64,000 bases of DNA from Sapria himalayana (lineage: Eukaryota > Streptophyta > Magnoliopsida > Malpighiales > Rafflesiaceae), in the NCBI GenBank assembly GCA_029783825.1, contig JAREIK010012134.1, positions 92,227 to 156,226 of the forward strand, read 5' to 3'. The notes under the pieces were generated by a model that was not told the origin of the DNA, searched no databases, and saw only the letters and a list, made by a program, of their open reading frames with translations. Shown here in pieces: positions 12,646 through 25,419 of the stretch (the first letter of the stretch is position 1; each line of letters begins with the position of its first letter). Made by a program: the position numbers and the translations under genes.

Positions 12646-13632
12646 ATAATAATTTTTAAGAAATTATAAAAATTAAATGAACATACTTTAAAATTTCTAC
12701 AAATATAAAGGTAAAATAATTCATTATATGATTAAATAGAATATATTTCCAAAAATATTTAAATTTATGAATAAACTAGTAAATATTAATATTATTATAA
12801 GTATAAAACAATTTTTATGATTATATGAATTAAAAAAATAATTACTATAAAATTTAAAAATCTTGAATTATAAATAAAAATTAAAATTTTTAATTAAATT
12901 TAAAAGAAATTAAATTGATATTTAAAAATAAATACATAGATGTTTGCATTTACTAAAATTTATAAGAATTAAATAATTGAGTATTATTTTTACTATTAGC
13001 TTTTCATATTCATGTCTTTATTAAAATAATAAATATTAACTTTTTTTAATTATCTTCTCACTTTAAGTAATTTTTATAATTTTAAAAATTATAAATGATA
13101 TCAAATAATATGATATTTTATGCCTTTAAAATTATTTCATATTATCTTCATAAAAATTAATATGAATTCTTAAAAATTTATAACCTTAAAATATATATAT
13201 TTATATATTTTTTTAACATAAAGCATATTTATAATTCTTAGGATAGTGGCTTGAAGACTAATTATCTTTTAATGTGTGCCTTGCAATATGAAGTTTATAA
13301 ATTTTGTAGCCATGATTTTTTTTTCTAGTCGAAAGGCTTAACATCTTTTTTTTGAAATTGTTTATATATTTATTGTCTAATTAATTTGATAATTAAAAAC
13401 TATAAGGTGTTTATTTTTCATTTGTGCCTTGCTACATGCACAACCTTGTTGAAAATAATTTATTAAGTAAAAAAAGATGAGTATTTATGTTTTATATATA
13501 TTTATTGTTATTAAATGTTTTGATAATTAAAAATTAAAACATTTATGGAATTAAAACATTTACACACAACACCTCTTCTAAGTCTCTAACTAGCACTAGC
13601 CACTTCTCTCTCTCTCTCTCTCAATAGTCAAC
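12646..13632. other. AT-rich stretch without a gene, upstream of the GH3 pseudogene
   Basis: Very AT-rich DNA with no coding signal. Around 13300-13560 two partial copies of a segment recur (GTGCCTTGC; ATATATTTATTGT; TTTTGATAATTAAAAA). A short CT run at 13606-13622 lies just before the GH3 relic and may be remains of its 5' leader. Confidence 0.5.
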
Positions 13633-15618
13633 ATGGATAAATCAAAATGAAACAAAGTGATTTCTTTTAGTCATGCACTACATTCAATACTTGAAAGCCA
13701 CAGCAATGCACATTATCTCCAGGGCCGCCTCGCTGGTTGTACAACACTTATTGACGAGGCCACCTTCCGCCGCATCGTACCGCTGTCAACCTATGATGAC
13801 TACTCCGATTACATCAATTGTTTGGCATACAACATGTAGATTCAGCCTCTCCTATCCACTAACCCTCTCGTCTGCTTCTTCTACAGGTAATCTATAAATC
13901 AATCAATGTTAATTCTAATTTTCTTTTATTTATGTCGTCGAATTTATAAAGATCTAGCACCATTTCTATGAATCTGAAAATGATTCCTTACTTCGATTCT
14001 TTGCTCTCTAAAGCCGCCTCACACATGGCTCATCAAGGTAGCTCTGCAATTCTCAGAAAGTAAATCCAACGTGATGTTAGCATTTTTAGAATTATATATA
14101 AGGTTTTTTTATCTTCCTATTTGTGTGTTTTGACGAAGCACAACACGAATTTCATGACACGTTGTTTCCTCCTAGAATATTAGCTAATAATAAGATCATC
14201 CTATTTGTTTATGCTGGTAATCTCATCTCTATGAAGTGGAGATTTGAGGTGATGCTAGCATCTTCATACCCTCTGAGGATATTTGCGACCTGGTCTAAGT
14301 TGTCCTCTTGTTCTAGTCCAATACAAGTGTTTTTGGGATCCAATGTTATGAACCAAATGTATTGTCATCTTCTTTGTGGTCTCAGCAACTTCGAATTCAT
14401 TGATGGAATTCATGCTCCTTGTGCCATAGGTCTAATCAAAGCTTTTTCTCTTCTGGAGTCCAAGTGGAATCAGTTATGTGATGATCTTGAAAATGGGTTC
14501 TTAGGAGAAGAAATTTCTTATTCTACAATGAGAAACTCTATTAATAAGCTTCTTGGTGGCCCTCGAGTAGACCTCTCCATGAGAGTTAGAACAATCTTTT
14601 AGCAAAATAGTTGGGATGGGATTGTGAGAAAGTTGTTGCCTAATATTTGGTACATCAAGTGTGTCACCACATGAAGCATGAAGCAGTATTATCCAAAAAC
14701 CAAGCCAATACGTAGGAGAGACTCCATTGTTAAGCGTAGATTACCTTGCTTCAAAATGTTGTGTTGCAATCAACCTTGATCCTACGCAACCACAAGAGAC
14801 AACTCAGTTCGTCATGCTTCCCAAAGCAGCTTACTTTGAGTTTCATCTACACAATCCTGTTAATGCGATTCATGGTGTGACCATGAGGGAAGAAACAACT
14901 ATGGATCTTTCTGGCATCGAGGTGGGGAAGATGTATGAGTTGGCCATAACTACCTACAGAGGACTGTATCAATATTGATTGGGCAGTGTAGTGAGTGTTG
15001 TTCGCTTCCATAACTACTCTCCTCAAGTTGAGTTTGTAATGAGAGCACCACAACTTGACTCTAATACAGTGGCTGAGGCATACTTGATTTATGCATTGAA
15101 AGTTGCCAAGTTATGATGAGAGCTGCCTTAGGAATTGAAATTGTAGAATTTACTGCAACCTTATTAGGTTCTGAATCAATCGCAAAGCAGCTGAAAATAC
15201 TAGTTGGAGTCACATAGGATCACATGTTTGTGGGGAAGAAGATGAACGAGCCGATTCTAGTTCTTAGGATGATCTATTCTTTGCTCAAGGACAACTTGGG
15301 ATCTCTCGATCATGCTAGGAAGGAGAGAAGTGAAGCTAGCTCATTGTTGTTGACCAAAGTTAAGCCAGGTAGCTTCGATAAGTTGTCATGTCTAGCCATC
15401 AAGAATGCAGCATCAGCTAGCCATCAAGAATGGAGCATCGGCTAGCCATCAATAATGGAGCATCGGCTTGCCAATACAAGCTACCAAAGATACTGAGAAA
15501 ACATGAGCTTGTCAGTTTTTTTGAACTACATTCTCTTGTTTGTGTATCATTTGATAATATAGAAAACTCTACCTGTAAGATTAGATTTTCTTTAGCCATG
15601 AGTTTTTTATCGATTTGA
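13633..15618 (+). pseudogene. GH3 acyl acid-amido synthetase pseudogene (GH3.10/DFL2-like), captured in CACTA element B
   Basis: GH3 enzymes adenylate auxin, jasmonate or related acids and join them to amino acids in the cytosol. Nearly the whole protein can be traced: FRRIVPLSTYDDYSDYIN (about 13770), PLLSTNPLVCFFY (13850), a short intron from GTAATC at 13887, MIPYFDSLLSKAASHMAHQG (about 13980), a second intron from about 14060, then SPIQVFLGSNVMNQMYCHLL (about 14318-14380), FVMLPKAAYFEFHLHNP (about 14808), MREETTMDLSGIEVGKMYEL and TTYRGLYQY (14880-14978), VKPGSFDKLSCLAIKN (15358-15405) and QYKLPKILRKHELVSFFE (about 15475-15530). The wording of the C-terminal half is most like the GH3.10/DFL2 branch. 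Stops (e.g. TAG at 13837-13839), frameshifts and a 25-bp triplication at 15392 disable it. Retained introns indicate capture of genomic DNA, not an mRNA copy. Subfamily assignment is less sure than the family. Confidence 0.9.
15392..15466 (+). repeat. 25-bp tandem triplication inside the GH3 relic
   Basis: Three near-identical units (CTAGCCATCAAGAATGCAGC type) at 15392-15416, 15417-15441 and 15442-15466. Two extra 25-bp units add 50 bp, which shifts the reading frame of the conserved C-terminal region. Confidence 0.9.
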
Positions 15619-15870
15619 GGTGTGCTTTCTACCTAACTATGCATCGCTTCTCTTAATGCAAGAGTGTTTGTTTTGATTCTGGTTTTTTTTCCAATTTCAT
15701 TTCTTTTCTAACTTTTGTATATTCTCACATTAAACTTGGCTTACTAGTTCTCGTCATGGATGTGTTGGTCTCTTTTCCATGTATTTTGTCATTCTGACAG
15801 GCTTGTGGCAGTGTGTATTTTTCCATGGATGTGTTAGTTACAATGGGTGTTTGTGGTGAGAAGTGTTTAT
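15619..15870. other. 3' flank of the GH3 relic
   Basis: T-rich sequence of moderate complexity, plausibly the former 3' UTR or 3' flank of the captured GH3 gene. No further coding signal is seen before the satellite begins. Confidence 0.4.
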
Positions 15871-16917
15871 ATAACAACATATTAAATATTTACAGAATAA
15901 AGTATGTAAATATGATAATCCCAAGATTAATAACACATAAATATATATAAGAGTATTATACTATATGTATAACTATTAAAATAGTATAAATAACTATATA
16001 TAAATATAATAACAAATATTTAATATACATATACATATACATATATGTATATATATATATATAGCTATATATAAATGTATTAAACAATATGTATATCAAC
16101 ATATTGCTATATATAAATGTATTTATCTACATCAATACCTATACATAGCCATATGTCTAAATATATATAATTACATGAAAAACTATATATAACTACATCT
16201 ACAACATGTATAACTACATTTATAATATATGGATAACTATGTGTGTGATCACACATGTAACTATAATTATAATTAAAACTTATAACAACATTTATATATA
16301 ACTATATGTTTAACTATATATGTATAAATATTTATAAATATTTATATAATTATATAAATCTTTTTATAACTATATTTAATTATATTTGTAACTATGTAAA
16401 CTAATTTTATAACTATATTTATAACTATATATAACTATATTATAATTTATAACTATATGTATACTTCTATCTAACTATAAAAATATTAGTAACTATATGT
16501 ATACTTCTATGTATTTCTAAGAAAATATAATATTTGCATAATAATATATAACAATATATAATTGTATTTTACTATATGTATAACTATAAAAATATTATAT
16601 ATAATAATATCTTTAACTACATATATATTTATAACTATATGTATAATTAAATATAATTATATATAAATCTATTTATAACTAAATATACTATAGGTATAAG
16701 AACATATAACTATAAATAATTTCCTTTTACTATATGTATAACTATAAAAACATTATACATAATTATATTTAAATATAAAATTAACAACAATTATTTAATA
16801 TATAATTTTATATATTAGTATATAAAAATGTATTTAACTATATCTATGTCTATACATAACTATATGTATAAATATATAAAATTATATGAAAAAATATATA
16901 TACCATGTATAAATATA
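15871..16917 (+). repeat. AT satellite (ATAACTATATGTATAAC type), left part
   Basis: Degenerate repeats of TAACTATATGTATAACTA form the same family seen at 23299-24478, 37530-41330, 42205-43150 and 43561-44010. The left part is interrupted at 16918-16936 by the LINE insertion and resumes in phase after it. Confidence 0.8.
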
Positions 16918-16936
16918 AGTATAAATATATGTGTAA
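16918..16936 (+). repeat. LINE target-site duplication, left copy
   Basis: AGTATAAATATATGTGTAA; matches 23299-23317 with one mismatch. Confidence 0.85.
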
Positions 16937-17126
16937 GCAATTGGAACCTTAAACAACAACTGAAGCGAACCCTCAACTCTCTCTCCCATTCTCGGTTTTC
17001 CTCAAAACCCTAGCTTCCCTTCTTGCTTAATGAAATCTAGCCTCGCAAGGTTAGATTTGATAACATCCTATAAGTGGAATGTGCTTCGGCACTTAGATAA
17101 TTTTTCCTCCACAAGATGATAAATAA

Positions 17127-18840
17127 ATGGGCTACACGGGACAGGCCGAAGACTATCCTCAAAAACACATCCCTATTTGTGCCACCAGCTCCCCTGATAC
17201 CGAGGCTACTGTCACGGTGCCATTAACAAAATTAGAAGAACTAGCAAAGAGGCCTCGAGAAGGAAGGTTTATCCAGTGCTCGATATGTGATTCGGAAGCA
17301 ACACAATTCATATTTGATGATGGTATCATGCAACGCGTGGTGTATGGTAAGTTCTACATGGATTCGTATGTATCATCTCCGAAACTCTTTCAAATGATAT
17401 TTACGATAATGACTCGACATGCAATGGTAATTTATATGAAAATCAGAACAAAAAAACATGAAGAACAAACACCCAAAGAGTCTTCTGATAATTGTAATAA
17501 TACAAATCTCTCTATAAAATGGCTGATGAAATGTCTAATAAAATGCCCGATAATGATCTGGACATTCATTTTGCTGCAAATAAATTGGACAATGTCGATG
17601 TGTCTCCTTCTTCTAAATCTATAGACATTGTTTCAGTGTATGATAAATATGAAAAATGTGAAAAGAATACTGATTCCACTCAAGAAGCTCTGAATAAAAA
17701 TTATTATTCACATGCTAGAGATGTATGTCAAGCAAGCCATGCAAGTAATTTAGAAGATAATGTATTAGTGAATACTATCACTGTTAAATTGAATGTTTTT
17801 TCTGGAAACAACAAAAAGAACAATGGAAGCACGTGTTCTACTCCCTTGGTGTCAACACATTCTGGAAAATTGAATAAGTAGCAGAATATAAACTCTGAAT
17901 TGAATATGAATATGGAAAATGGAGAAAAACTACTCGACCCTCCATGAACTTATTGTAGGAAAAAAGTCTCGTGGAGCAGTCTATTTTCGGGCAACAGAAT
18001 ATTAGGTAATACAACAAAAATGACCTATATTCTCATGGATCATGCTGGTAATGCTTGCTTTGAATCAGAAGACTTACAATATGGAATGTATATGTGGAAA
18101 AAATTTTTAATTGGATATTTTGTTACAAAAAGCCCAGGTCTTGCAATGTAAAGGAAATTTGTTGACGAACAATGGAAAACCAACACTCAAATCATTCAAC
18201 ATCCTAGCGGATGGATATTGTTTAACTTCAAGTCCACCAATGAGATGGAACGAATACTAAGTGCTGGACCCTACTTAGTTTTGGTAGGCCCCTACATATT
18301 AAGCCCCTTCCGATGGGATTCCACTACAGACTAAATGAAATGGCAAAAATCATCATTTGGGTAAAGTTTTAAAACTTTCCACTTCACTTATGGAATCAAA
18401 ATGGAATTAGTAAAGTCACTAGCTGTATAGGGCAACCCCTACACATGGATAAACTCACCTCCAATACTTCGTGAATAGCTTATGCTAGAGCAATAGTAGA
18501 GGTTGACTTAAATAGTAATCTGCCTAAAAAGATTCTGCTCAATTTCTTAGATGGCTCGAAAATTACCCAACCAGTAAGTTATGAGAACTTGCCAATATAT
18601 TTCAAATCTTGCTCACTTTTTGGACACACTACAGATAATTAGAGAAGGAGGCTCAAAGAAGAGGCAAACAAGGAAGACCTTCCTCCGAGCAGACTAACAA
18701 CCACTAAAATAGAAAGCGAAAGAAATCATCTTCTACTCCTCCTTGGGAACTGAAGGACCCAGAAATGGAGAGGCATATTTCAACGAAACAACTGAAGTAG
18801 TGGAGCCTGACTACCCTGAAGATGGCTAATGCTCGCCAAT
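17127..18840 (+). pseudogene. LINE ORF1 relic (DUF4283, CCHC-like zinc knuckle)
   Basis: ORF1 of plant L1-type LINEs encodes an RNA-binding, gag-like nucleocapsid protein. The N-terminal part is open for 165 codons from 17127, and another frame continues at 17519-17881. The DUF4283 region is clear at about 18050-18450 (FLIGYFVTKSPGLAM, then KFVDEQWKTN, HPSGWILFNFKSTNEMERIL, SAGPYLVLVGPYIL), followed by YARAIVEVDLNSNLPKKI and a degenerate knuckle CSLFGHTTDN at about 18610-18640 that has lost the expected first and last cysteines. Several stops and at least two frameshifts make it inactive. The start at 17127 is the first ATG with a long open stretch and may not be the original. Confidence 0.8.
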
Positions 18841-19906
18841 CCAGAGGGACACAACCTCCTATAGTCTACAGCAACTTGAAGATAGCCTAGGCAAACCGGA
18901 TGAAGAGAAAGATATTTTTACCTTGGTAAGGCCTAAAAGGAAAAAGAAGGAAACTCCAAAAGAGGGCCCCTCTCTCAACCTCAGAAATAAAGAGAAATTA
19001 AAACATACAAAAGGTTTTACCTTTCATGGTTCTTCCTAACATACCTATCGGAGGTCACATCTCCTTTAAAAATGTGATTTGTATTCTAGTGTTTACTGGA
19101 TGTTTTAGAGGTAGGTTTATGGGGGATTTGTGCCCCCTGCTGCACATTATAACAATTATAAGGGATTCTTGGGAGAGGTGGGGGCACCTCTAGGCTGGTT
19201 TTGGTGGATTGAATGCTTGTGGTGGACTAGTTATAATGTCAGAACGCTAATAATCCTCCTAAAAGTATATGAGGGATGCCCTTCCAATGGTTTAACCATT
19301 CATGTAACTATTGTAAATGTATATAATACATATGCGGAAGTATGTGATAAATGTGGAGGGGCACTCCTCGTACCTCTAAGGATTAAAATTATCATGGTGT
19401 AGGGCAAAACGAAAAGACACTAAAGATATAAATATGCTCTGGAGCCTGATCGGGTAGCTTCATATTCACATGGGGGGATCTTGAATGTATGAGCAGTATA
19501 CACTCATGATATACACACAAAAGGCTCTTTATGCATAACAGTCAAAAACTGATAATAATCAAAATAAAGAGAATCAAAATAAAAAAATTGCAAGCTTGTA
19601 ATTTGATTTGTTTGTCATTTGCATTGGGGCTATGGGTGACATATGCATGGAGAAGGATTTTGCTGTATATGAAATTATATAAAAGGGGCTTCAGTAATAT
19701 ATTGTATTGGGGTCACAAGGGTGGCATATCATTGTATCGGTGTTACAAGGGTGGCGTAATGTGTAATGGTAGAAATAAGGGTGGCATACATCAAAATATG
19801 GAAGTGCGGTATTGTGTAATCATCACTTGGGAGGGTTTCATATGCATCTCTTCGCGGATAGGAATATATCATGCAAAGAGAAAAGGAAGATGGCTAATAT
19901 GTATAT
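18841..19906 (+). other. LINE inter-ORF region
   Basis: No family is recognised in the ORFs here. Around 19710-19795 the word AAGGGTGGC recurs three times at roughly 40-bp spacing in G-rich sequence (CACAAGGGTGGCATATC, ACAAGGGTGGCGTAATG, ATAAGGGTGGCATACA). It lies between the two LINE ORFs and may be a leader for ORF2. Confidence 0.45.
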
Positions 19907-22900
19907 ATGAAGATTGTGAGTTGGAACATAAGGGGTTTTAATGGCCCCTTAAAACACAAGGAAGTAATTAGGGTAATAAAAGCTTACCATATAGATATTT
20001 TCGCAATAATAGAAGCTAAATTAAACAAAGAAAAGGTGGTTGTATTGATGAAGTCAAAATTCAAATGTTTTAAATATATGGAAAATTTTTATTTACACCC
20101 GAATGGCTGGATACTATCGATATGGGATGGTCAAACTACTAAAATCAAGTTAATATCCTTTTCATCTCAGCATATATATGTTCAGGTCAAGGATATTGTA
20201 TCAAAAATACATTTTAGATTAACAATTGTTTAAGGCTTTCATACAATTGTTAATAGGAGAATGCTATGGGAGGAACTATCTCGACAAGGGTATGTAGACC
20301 CCTCCCCTTGGATTATAATGGGGGATTTTAACTCCATGTTATCTACTCTGGATAAGAAGGGAGGCAGAACAGTCTCCACATACAAATGCATGGACTTTAT
20401 AAATTGATGCTCTAATCTCGGTCTTGAAGACATTCCATCTTCAGGCTCATATTTCACATGGACCAACGAGAAGATGTTAAGTAAGCTTGACAGAGCCATG
20501 GTAAACCATGGGTGGGCTAATCTTACACTTGGTACTCACGCTAGGTTCCTACAGCTTGGAATTTTCTTGGACCACAATATGATCTTAGTTTCTACTGAGT
20601 CCAACTCGACCGATAGAAAAATACTCTTCAAGTTTTGTAATATGTGACTTACTCATAAGGAATATCACCTCATAGTGTCCAGGAGATAGAAGCAAAAATC
20701 ACATGGCTCTTTAATGTTTCAGCTGGTCAATAAGCTTAAAATGCTTAAAGTGCCATTAAAATCACTGAATGAGAAACACTTTGGACATATTAGTTCAAGA
20801 GTGTGCTTGGCTAGGAAAGCTCTTAAAGAAACCCAAAAGAAGATATTAGAAGGCCAATATATATCTCTTAGAGCGGAAGAAATTGCTCTTAAAGTCAAAT
20901 TAACAATGTTGGAAAAAGCTGAATTGTCATTTGTTAGGCAAAAAGAAAAATTCAAATACTTGAGGGAAAGGGATAGGTGTACAAAATTTTTCCACACCTT
21001 GGCCAAGGCAAGACTCCTCAGAAGAAAAATTGTTTCAATAATGAAGGAAAACGGAGATTTCTCCAATTCCTATCAAGAAATTTCTGAATTGTTTATTGAT
21101 TACTATAAGAACCTCTTGGGTATTACCAAAGATAGAACCCCTTTGTCTGCTTAAATAATTAAAAATGGCAGAATGCTGCTTGACATGGAACACAGTTTAT
21201 TATCTTTGAACTTTTCTTTTAAAGAGATTAAAGAAGCCTTATTTTCAATGGGCGGCTCGAAATCTCCTAGACCAGATGGGTTCACTGCGGTGTTCTATAA
21301 AGGCTCGTGGGAAACAATCTGCATGGATGTTGTAAAAGCTGTTCAAAGTTTTTTTCACTCTGGAAAACTTCTTAAATAGATTAATCATGCTTACATTACA
21401 CTAATGCCTAAGACTCCGCATGCTTCCCCGGTTAAAGATTTCAGACCTATTTCTTGTTGTAATGTTATTTACAAACTGATATCCAAACTAATATCAAAAA
21501 GGATTCAAACAATACTTGGAAACATCATAAATCCAGCCCAATCTGCCTACATAAAAGGAAGATTTATCTCAGATAATTTCTTTTTCACACAGAATCTGAT
21601 AAGGAAATAAGCTTGGAAAAGGATATCACCAAGGTGTTTTCTTAAAATTGATCTACAAAAAGCTTTTTATTCAGTTAGTTGGGTATTTATTAAAGAAGCA
21701 CTTGCCGTTTTTAACTTCCCACCTAAATTCATAGATATAATATATGAGTGTATATCAACTACGTCATTCTCAATTTCCATTAATGGCGAACTTAAAGGTT
21801 TTTTTAAAGGAAAGAAAGGACTCAGGCATGGTGATCCATTATCTCCTTGCCTATTTTCCATTTACATGGAGTATTCTCCAGATTACTTGTGAAGGCTACA
21901 AGTCGAGAAGATTTCACATTTCATCCGGGTTGTGTTGCCCATCAGATATACCACTTAATGTATGCCGATGATCTGATTATTTCACTAGAGGAGATACCTC
22001 TTCAATTGATACTGTCTTGAAAGTGCTAGAAGAATTTTCAGCTACATCAGGGTTGTATGTCAATCCCTCCAAATCGAACATTTTCTTTGGAGGGGTAAAA
22101 CCAGAGGTTAAAAATAAGATTCTAGAAAAATCTGGTTTCATTTAGAGTTCTCTCCATTTTATTTTTCTTGGAGTTCCACTTTCCTCAGGCAGACTTATCA
22201 CAGCACAGTTCTCTCCATTGCTGTCAAAATTTTCAGCTTCCATCCATCAATGGGCTACGAAGATCCTCTCATTCACAGGAAGGTTGGAATTATTATGCAC
22301 TATCATTCAGGGGATAGAAGGATTTTGGTTTTCAATTTTTCTTCTCCCGTCTACAATAATTAACACAATAGTGAACGCATGCAGAAGATTCTTGTGGGGC
22401 GCTTCAAAATCAGGTCGATTTCGACCAAAAGCATCTTGAGACAAACTATGCATGCTTAAAAATTCTGGTGGATTGGGCCTAATAGATATATCATTCTGGA
22501 ATAATGCTTTCCTTATAAAAAGTCTCTGGTGAATATACAATAATGAAGACGCGTTATGTATTAGGTGGATCCACCACTATTATTTAAAAGTTGATAATAT
22601 CTGGAATTGCTCAGCATCTAAACAAGATTCTGCATTCTGGAAATCCCTAATTTTGGTTAGGGGTATCTTATTAAAGAAATCGTGTAATATATAGCAAGCA
22701 ATCCTCTTGCTTAATACTTGGGCAGACAAAGGCAAGATAATTTCCGAATGCTACAAATTCATAGTTGGAATGAACACAAAGGAATCTAAACCCTAGGCAG
22801 AAATTATCTGGTTTTCCAATAATATCTCAAAACATGCTGCGTTCCTTTGGATAATCAAGGCATGAAGAATAAGAACGAAAGATTATTTATTCATAACTCT

Positions 22901-23085
22901 AAGAAATATGAAATGTGAATTTTGTGCATAACTAGAATACCTAAAGCACGTCTTCTTTGAATGCCAATTTACCAAAGCACTACTGGAGCACCTCAAAAGC
23001 TGAACGGAAATAAAAGATTCAATACAATCCATATACTCAAGCCTCAAAAGCTGAATAGAAAAATATACATCTAACACCCCCATAA
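19907..23085 (+). pseudogene. LINE ORF2 relic: APE endonuclease, reverse transcriptase, zf-RVT
   Basis: ORF2 encodes the protein that nicks target DNA and reverse-transcribes LINE RNA. In order: APE endonuclease (MKIVSWNIRGFNGPLKHKEV at 19907, GDFNS near 20321, SKLDRAMVNH near 20485, a changed LDHNMILV in place of the usual SDHxP motif), a linker (20714-21154), reverse transcriptase (DFRPISCCNVIYKLISKLIS near 21434, FLKIDLQKAFYSVSW near 21640, GLRHGDPLSPCLFSIY near 21820, YADD at 21961-21972), and a zf-RVT region at about 22630-23010 (CEFCA, HVFFECQF). The frame is constant from 19907 to about 21880, broken only by stops; a frameshift lies between there and YADD. The catalytic YADD is kept. 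No RNase H domain was seen. Confidence 0.9.
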
Positions 23086-23298
23086 ACTATATTAGGAAAG
23101 CCGTTTGTGTAGCCGCAGTTTACTACATATGGAAAGAAAGAAACCATAGATAACATGAAGGAAAGTCGCAAGATCTGGACTCGATTCTCAGGAAGATTAA
23201 AACAGAAATTTATGTTGTTTTTCGAAATGATTGTAATAGTCTGAAACTTTGTTAGGATGTAAAAATTTGATAGTGCATTTTATTACTTATCAAAAAAA

Positions 23299-23317
23299 AG
23301 TATAACTATATGTGTAA
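23299..23317 (+). repeat. LINE target-site duplication, right copy
   Basis: AGTATAACTATATGTGTAA follows the A8 tail and matches 16918-16936 with one mismatch; the satellite then continues in register. Confidence 0.85.
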
Positions 23318-24478
23318 CTATATGTATAACCACATGTAACTATATTTATAGTTACATGTTTAACAATATACAACATTATGTTTAACTATATGTGTATAAC
23401 TAAATATATATATTTGTATAACTATATAAAACTCTATATAATTAAATATAACTATATTTGTAACTATGTATACATATATGTAAATCTATATATTTGTTTA
23501 AACTTTGTTTACATTTATGTATAACTACTTATAACTACTTATATGAATATATATATATATATATATATAATTATATTTTAAACTATATATAACTATTTAT
23601 AACTACATATAGTATATGTATAATAACTATAAATAATTGTATATTACTATAAGTATAACTATAAAAACATTATACGTAACAGTATTTAAATATATAATTA
23701 ATAACATATTTTTAATATACATTTTTATATATTAAAATAAACAAATTTATTTACTATATCTATACCTATACATAATTATATGTATATATAAATTTATATG
23801 AAAAAATATATATACTTACATGTATAAATATAAGTTTAACTATATGTATAACCATATGTAACTATATTTATAATTATATGTATAACAACATACAACATTT
23901 TGTTTAATTATATCTGTATAACTATATATAAATATTTCTATAACTATATAAAACTCTATATAGTTAAAATATAACAATATTTGTAACTATGTATACATAT
24001 ATGTAAATCTATATATTTGTTTATAACATTGTATACATTTAGGTATAAATACATATAACTACTTGTATGAATACACACACACACACACACACAACTATAT
24101 GTTTAACTATATATAGCTATTTATAACTATATATACTATATGTATAATAACATATAACTATAAATAGTTATATCTTACTATATGTATGACTATAAAAACT
24201 TAATACGTAACTATATTTAAATTTATAATTTACATCATATATTTAATATACATTTTTATATATTAATATATACAAATGTATTTTACTATATGTATACCTA
24301 TACATAACTATATGTATAAATATATAAAATTATATGAAAAAATATATATACCTACATGTATAAATATATATATAATTATATGTGTAACTATATGTATAAC
24401 TACATATAATTATATTTATAATTACATGTATAACAACATACAACATTATGTTTAACTATATGTGTATAACTAGTCTAA
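23318..24478 (+). repeat. AT satellite, right part in element B
   Basis: Two copies of a unit of about 0.5-0.6 kb are visible: ATGTTTAACTATATGTGTAT-type words with AAAATATATATACCTACATG recur. An internal (CA)n run lies at about 24073-24092, and (TA)n near 23550-23570. Confidence 0.8.
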
Positions 24479-25009
24479 TTTCTAAGCCATATAAACAAAA
24501 TTATTTAGTAAAACTTATAATAGAATGTGTATAATGGTGTGTCCTTATAGAATGGTCAAAGTGGATTGAGATATCACAAATATCAGCTACTCCCATATAA
24601 AAATGAAATAAAAGAGAAAATATTATACAATAAAGAAAATGTAAAACTATCAAAATCACAATGTATATATATATAGACACACACACACACACACACTTGG
24701 AAACATAAATGGAGTACTCTTATATACTATGGGCATGCCTAATGCATAATAAAATAAAATAAAATGAAAGAAGGTAACTCAAAAAAGTGACTGCTACTCA
24801 TTTACTTATGTTATAAATTTTCAGAGTTAGTTATTCTATTATTGATTTTATTAGCATAATCTTTTTCTTTAAACAAATACATCTGCATATAAATGATATC
24901 AAAATGTGTAATGAGTTGTTTTATGACTTGGAATTTCCAATTTTTAACTGCATCCCATTGTGGGATACATATTTGTGGAAAGCTTTTGTCTGAATATTAA
25001 ATTGTAAAT
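24479..25009. other. Non-satellite DNA before the SCC3 exons
   Basis: No gene recognised. A (CA)n run lies at 24676-24694. The part from about 24780 to 25009 may be a captured SCC3 intron, because it leads directly into the first SCC3 exon. Confidence 0.4.
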
Positions 25010-25419
25010 GTGCAAGCATGTGGTGCTAAATACATTATCAAGGAGGATTTCCTGGATGACAGTTTTTGATGAAGTTATTGTTGACCTAGTGTACCTTACT
25101 AGGAGAGTATCCTACAATATGCCCCTTGCTTCCTTTCTTTTATTCATTATTTGTACTTCAAATAATTTTTCTTGTTCCATGTTTCAAAACTTTTATGCTA
25201 TTTAGATTCTAGATCTAGTTTCTTTTCCTCCAATCTTATGCATGTTATTATTGTTTAGGAGGAAGTTGTTGATTTTCTAACTTACAAAAAGGATTTCAAA
25301 ATATTCAAGGATAATCTTTTATTATTTTGGGATAATTTGGTAATAGAATCTTAGGATGGGCCATTATTTGATAAGGTTTTGTTTGAAAAGTGTATGGATT
25401 ATATAATAGCACTGTCATG
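25010..25419 (+). pseudogene. SCC3: Captured fragment of cohesin subunit SCC3 (STAG/SA family), two exons
   Basis: SCC3 is the HEAT-repeat cohesin subunit that binds the SMC/kleisin ring in the nucleus. The first exon (about 25010-25105) reads QACGAKYIIKEDFLDD, then after a one-base frameshift DEVIVDLVYLTRR, matching the plant SCC3 region with ACGAKY and VVVALVNLA. The second exon (25259-25419) reads EEVVDFLTYKKDFKIFKDNL, then LLFWDNLVIES, a stop, DGPLFDKVLFEKCMDYIIAL. It starts after TTGTTTAG and ends at a GT donor (TCATG then GTAAAG), just where the known protein continues into SCTPPR. The two exons are consecutive in the plant protein. The rest of the gene is absent. It lies inside CACTA element B between the AT satellite and a NAT10 fragment, on the same strand as both other captured genes. 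Confidence 0.85.

Larger units (their letters stand above)
16937..23298 (+). mobile_element. L1-type plant LINE, nearly full length, inactive
   Basis: About 6.36 kb with an internal leader (starts GCAATTGGAACC; CTCTCTCCC and CCCTAGCTTCCC follow), an ORF1 relic with DUF4283 and a CCHC-like knuckle, an ORF2 relic with endonuclease, reverse transcriptase and zf-RVT regions, and a short A8 tail. It is flanked by 19-bp direct repeats with one mismatch and interrupts the AT satellite. The good target duplication and the almost continuous single frame of ORF2 suggest a later arrival than element B itself. Confidence 0.9.
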
